Below are positions 61,305 through 64,000 of a DNA stretch of 64,000 nt, in pieces; the first letter of the stretch is position 1, and the number at the start of each line of letters is the position of its first letter. The translations under genes were made by a program, and so were the position numbers. The notes under the pieces are model-generated. The model did no database searches, had not been told where the DNA came from, and saw only the letters and a program-made list of their open reading frames with translations. Source of the stretch: Lysobacter enzymogenes (GTDB taxonomy: Bacteria > Pseudomonadota > Gammaproteobacteria > Xanthomonadales > Xanthomonadaceae); NCBI RefSeq assembly GCF_900106525.1, contig NZ_FNOG01000003.1, forward strand, positions 62,001 to 126,000, in the 5' to 3' direction.

Positions 61305-64000
61305 TCAGTGGAAGGAGTATTCGAACTGCGCCGAGACCTCGCGGCCGATCGGGCTGTAGGCGCGCCAGAAGTACGGATAGGTGTTGAAGCCGCCGTCCTG
61401 GGGATGGAACTTGTTGAACACGTTGTTGACGAACACCGTCAGCCGCGCCTTCTCGGTGATCTGCTTGCCGAGGTTGGCGTTCCACAGGAAGTACGGCGCG
61501 ATGCGGCCGGTTTCCTGCCAGTTCGGCAGGCTGCCGTAGCGGGTCATGAACACGGTCGCGTTCCAGTCGTTGCGCTGCCAGTTCACCGAACCGCGCACGC
61601 GGCTGCGGAAGTCGAAGTTGCCCGGGTCGTCGCGCCAGTCGCGGTCCACCGGGTCGGTGGCCAGCAGCTGGCGTTCGCTCTTGAGGGTGTGGGTCCAGCC
61701 CAGCTCGGTGCGGAAGTCGCCGAAGCGCTGCGTGCTGAAGCGCCAGTTGAGCGCGGCGTCGATGCCCGACACGCGCAGCAGCGACTGGTTGACCGGGCCG
61801 CTGCGCACGCCGTCGATGCGCGTGGTCGGCTCGCCCGGCGCGTCGATGCGGTTCACGCGGCTGACGATTTCCTGGCAGAACGCCGAATCCGGCGAGAACT
61901 GGAACGGCTGGCGGGTGCGGGTCAGGCCCGTGCGGCAGCCGGCTTCGTTGTCGAGGATGTAGGCGCTGGACAGGGTGGTGACCGCGTCGTCGAGCTTGAT
62001 GTCGTAGTAGTCCACCGACAGCGACAGGCCGTCGACCACGTCCCACACCACGCCGGCGCCCCACGACTTGCCGGTTTCCTCGGTCAGCGTCGGCTCGCCC
62101 TTGCTGGTGGCGAACACCGAGTAGTTGTAGACCGAGCCGGTGCACGAGGCCGCCGGCAGGCCCGCGCTGAGGCAGCGGTAGGTGTCGAGCGAGGTGGTGA
62201 AGCTGCCGCTGCCTTCGTTGAACACGAAGTGCATGTCCGGCGCCTTGAAGCTGGTGGAGTAGTTGCCGCGGAACAGCAGGTTGTCGAGCGGGCGCCACTC
62301 CAGGCCGTAGCCCCAGGTCTTGGCGTCGTCGACCGCGGTGATGTCGTCGTACTTGTCGAAGCGCCCGGCCAGGCTGCCCTTGAGCGAGGGCAGGATCGGG
62401 ATCGAGAACTCCACGCCGGCGGCGTAGCGGCTGCGGTCGCCGCCGCCGTTGGTGCCGGTGAGGTTGTAGGTCTCGATCACCGTCGGCAGGATGCTGCGCG
62501 GCGACTTGAGGTCGTAGCCTTGCTTGGTGAAGTCCAGCACCGCGGCGAAGCCGAGCGGGCCGGCCGGCAGGTCGAACAGATCGCCCGACAAGGTCGCGCT
62601 GCCCTGGGTGACCCAGGATTCGGATTCGTACTTCAGCGTGTCCGACATCGCCCGGTACTGCTCCGGGGTCAGCGGGGTGTAGAAGCGGTCGAGGTTGAGC
62701 TTGTAGCGCGGCGTGCCGGTGGTGTTCAGGCGCGGGCCGAAGAACCAGTCGGTGACCTTGGAGCCGTCCAGGCGCTGGCGGGTGCGCTCGGCGCGGTATT
62801 CGGCGCGGCCCAGGGTCACGTCCCAGTCGAAGCGGCCGATGGTGCCGCGCAGGCCGAAGGCCAGGTCGAGCGACTTCTCGGTGTAGCGCTGGTACAGGCC
62901 GTCGACGCCGCCGTATTCCTGCGGGGTCAGCACGCGCTGCATGTTGAGGTTGGTGTTGAAGCCGGTGTCGAACCAGGTGGTGACGCGGCCGGTGCCGTCG
63001 ATGTGCGGGCCGCTGATCGCCTCGGTGCCGCCGGCGAGCTTGGACTTGGAATAGAAGCCCTGCAGGCTGGTCCAGGCCTGGATGCCGTTGGCGAAGTCGT
63101 AGGTGCCGTAGAAATAGCCCGACCAGTCGCTGTTGCCGTTGGCGATGGTCTGGTAGCTGACGTCCTTCCAGCTGCCGCAGCCCGGGCCGAGGTTGGTGAC
63201 CGCGCGGGTCGCGGCGACGACGGTGCGGAAGTTGTAGTCGACGAACTCGCCGCCGAAGCGGTCGCAGGTGCCCGGCGGCGGCGCGATATAGGAACCCGCG
63301 GCGCTGCCCGGACGGTTGAGGCGGATGCTCGCGGTGGGCTGGTTGACGCCCAGTTCCGGGGTCGGCAGCGGGTTGTCGTCGGCCGAATCCATGAAGCTGC
63401 GCTGGAACGCCCACACCGGCTCGTCGGCGAAGTACTCCAACGCGTAGGTGACGCTCCAGTTGTCGCCGGAACGGCCGCCGACCCACTGCACGTCGCCGTA
63501 GTCGCCGCCGCCGGTGGTGGTGGTGCCGCCGCGCACGGTCAGCTTGTCGCCGTTGAAGTTGGTCTTGAGCACGACGTTGATCACGCCGGCCACGGCGTCG
63601 GAGCCGTAGATCGCGGACGCGCCGCCGGACAGGATCTCGATGCGGTCGACCGCGGCCGAGGGAATGTTGCCGAAGTTCTGGAAGTTGCTCTGGCCGTTGT
63701 ACGGGAACGGATAGTCCGCAGCGCGGCGGCCGTTGATCAGCAGCAGGGTGCGGCCCGGGCCGAGGCCGCGCAGGTTCACCGGGCTGCCGTTCGGGGTGAA
63801 GCCGCCGGCGGAGTTGAGCTCGTTCTGCACCGCGCCGCCGTTCTGGGTCAGCGTGGACAGCGCGTCGAACACGGTGACGAAGCCTTCGCGCTCGATCTGG
63901 GTGGAGCTGATCACGGTGACCGGCGAGGGGCCTTCGATCTGGGTGCGCTTGATGCGCGAGCCGGTGACCACCACGCCTTCGACGTTGGTCGGCTTCTTCG
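61305..64000 (-). CDS. TonB-dependent outer-membrane receptor (5' end outside window)
   Basis: At least 898 residues are visible; the signal peptide lies beyond the window end. The first residues KKPTNVEGVVVTGSRIKRTQ hold the TonB-box-like segment, followed by a plug with VNLRGLGPGRTLLLINGRRAAD and VDRIEILSGGASAIYGSDAVAGVINVVLKTNF. The barrel runs to ...SAQFEYSFH; the last residue is His with Phe just before, unlike the usual terminal Phe. Plug motifs and length place it in the same subfamily as the receptor at 57890, so the two are probably ancient tandem paralogues. Confidence 0.93.
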   Translation of the reverse strand, partial: KKPTNVEGVVVTGSRIKRTQIEGPSPVTVISSTQIEREGFVTVFDALSTLTQNGGAVQNELNSAGGFTPNGSPVNLRGLGPGRTLLLINGRRAADYPFPYNGQSNFQNFGNIPSAAVDRIEILSGGASAIYGSDAVAGVINVVLKTNFNGDKLTVRGGTTTTGGGDYGDVQWVGGRSGDNWSVTYALEYFADEPVWAFQRSFMDSADDNPLPTPELGVNQPTASIRLNRPGSAAGSYIAPPPGTCDRFGGEFVDYNFRTVVAATRAVTNLGPGCGSWKDVSYQTIANGNSDWSGYFYGTYDFANGIQAWTSLQGFYSKSKLAGGTEAISGPHIDGTGRVTTWFDTGFNTNLNMQRVLTPQEYGGVDGLYQRYTEKSLDLAFGLRGTIGRFDWDVTLGRAEYRAERTRQRLDGSKVTDWFFGPRLNTTGTPRYKLNLDRFYTPLTPEQYRAMSDTLKYESESWVTQGSATLSGDLFDLPAGPLGFAAVLDFTKQGYDLKSPRSILPTVIETYNLTGTNGGGDRSRYAAGVEFSIPILPSLKGSLAGRFDKYDDITAVDDAKTWGYGLEWRPLDNLLFRGNYSTSFKAPDMHFVFNEGSGSFTTSLDTYRCLSAGLPAASCTGSVYNYSVFATSKGEPTLTEETGKSWGAGVVWDVVDGLSLSVDYYDIKLDDAVTTLSSAYILDNEAGCRTGLTRTRQPFQFSPDSAFCQEIVSRVNRIDAPGEPTTRIDGVRSGPVNQSLLRVSGIDAALNWRFSTQRFGDFRTELGWTHTLKSERQLLATDPVDRDWRDDPGNFDFRSRVRGSVNWQRNDWNATVFMTRYGSLPNWQETGRIAPYFLWNANLGKQITEKARLTVFVNNVFNKFHPQDGGFNTYPYFWRAYSPIGREVSAQFEYSFH

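Overview
The window is about 64 kb of very GC-rich DNA with strongly GC-biased third codon positions. Gene order and content point to a gammaproteobacterium of the Xanthomonadaceae, most likely Lysobacter or a close relative. The main evidence is the block pncC-lexA-recA-recX-alaS-csrA-tRNA-Ser, a Xanthomonas-type LexA operator, the pcnB-folK-panBCD-pgi cluster, a GumN-like protein, large TonB-dependent receptors and many short REP-like repeats. I saw no prophage, insertion sequence, CRISPR array or rRNA gene.

Layout. 1-6.2 kb: the 3' end of a hypothetical gene, a large Lnt-like acyltransferase with an extra membrane domain, a serine hydrolase, an APC amino-acid permease and a small lipoprotein-like gene. 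6.2-9.5 kb: a long non-coding stretch and a TonB-dependent receptor. 9.8-18.1 kb: the DNA-repair/SOS block (pncC, a MarR-GNAT fusion, lexA, recA, recX), then alaS, csrA and tRNA-Ser. 18.2-19.1 kb: two identical tRNA-Arg(ACG) genes in a duplicated block. 19.1-28.7 kb, minus strand: the potassium system, a Gcw_chp/TorF porin followed by kdpF-A-B-C, a small Cys-rich secreted protein, then kdpD-kdpE. 28.9-34.0 kb, minus strand: alpha/beta hydrolase, thiD, a membrane protein, PIN-PhoH, PrxQ/BCP and gcvR. Divergent from gcvR are dapA and a BamC-like lipoprotein. 36-37.4 kb: a secreted protein, fdxA and tRNA-Glu. 37.5-43.9 kb: pcnB, folK, panB, panC, panD, pgi. 44.1-51.2 kb: queG divergent from nnr-tsaE-amiC-mutL. 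51.2-57.6 kb: a DUF1684 lipoprotein, a 165-bp tandem repeat, a TraB/GumN protein, a soluble RnfB-like ferredoxin, metG and a DUF2147 protein. 57.9-64 kb: two related TonB-dependent receptors, the second running off the window.

How the genes work together. The kdp region is a complete high-affinity K+ uptake system with its two-component regulator. Four TTTACGC elements, spaced near multiples of 11 bp, lie upstream of the porin gene and are plausible KdpE half-sites, which would put an outer-membrane porin under the same control. The lexA operator lies between lexA and the divergent MarR-GNAT gene, so both may respond to DNA damage. The panBCD genes supply pantothenate, nnr-tsaE-amiC-mutL is the common gammaproteobacterial cluster, and dapA-bamC is a conserved pair.

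The intergenic regions carry at least four repeat types: a 26-bp REP-like family in inverted pairs (17 copies), a second family built on a GGGCCTGAAGGCCC core, a 165-bp tandem repeat with inverted arms, and a 12-bp perfect hairpin between kdpB and kdpC. All functional calls come from reading the sequence; no database search was run.
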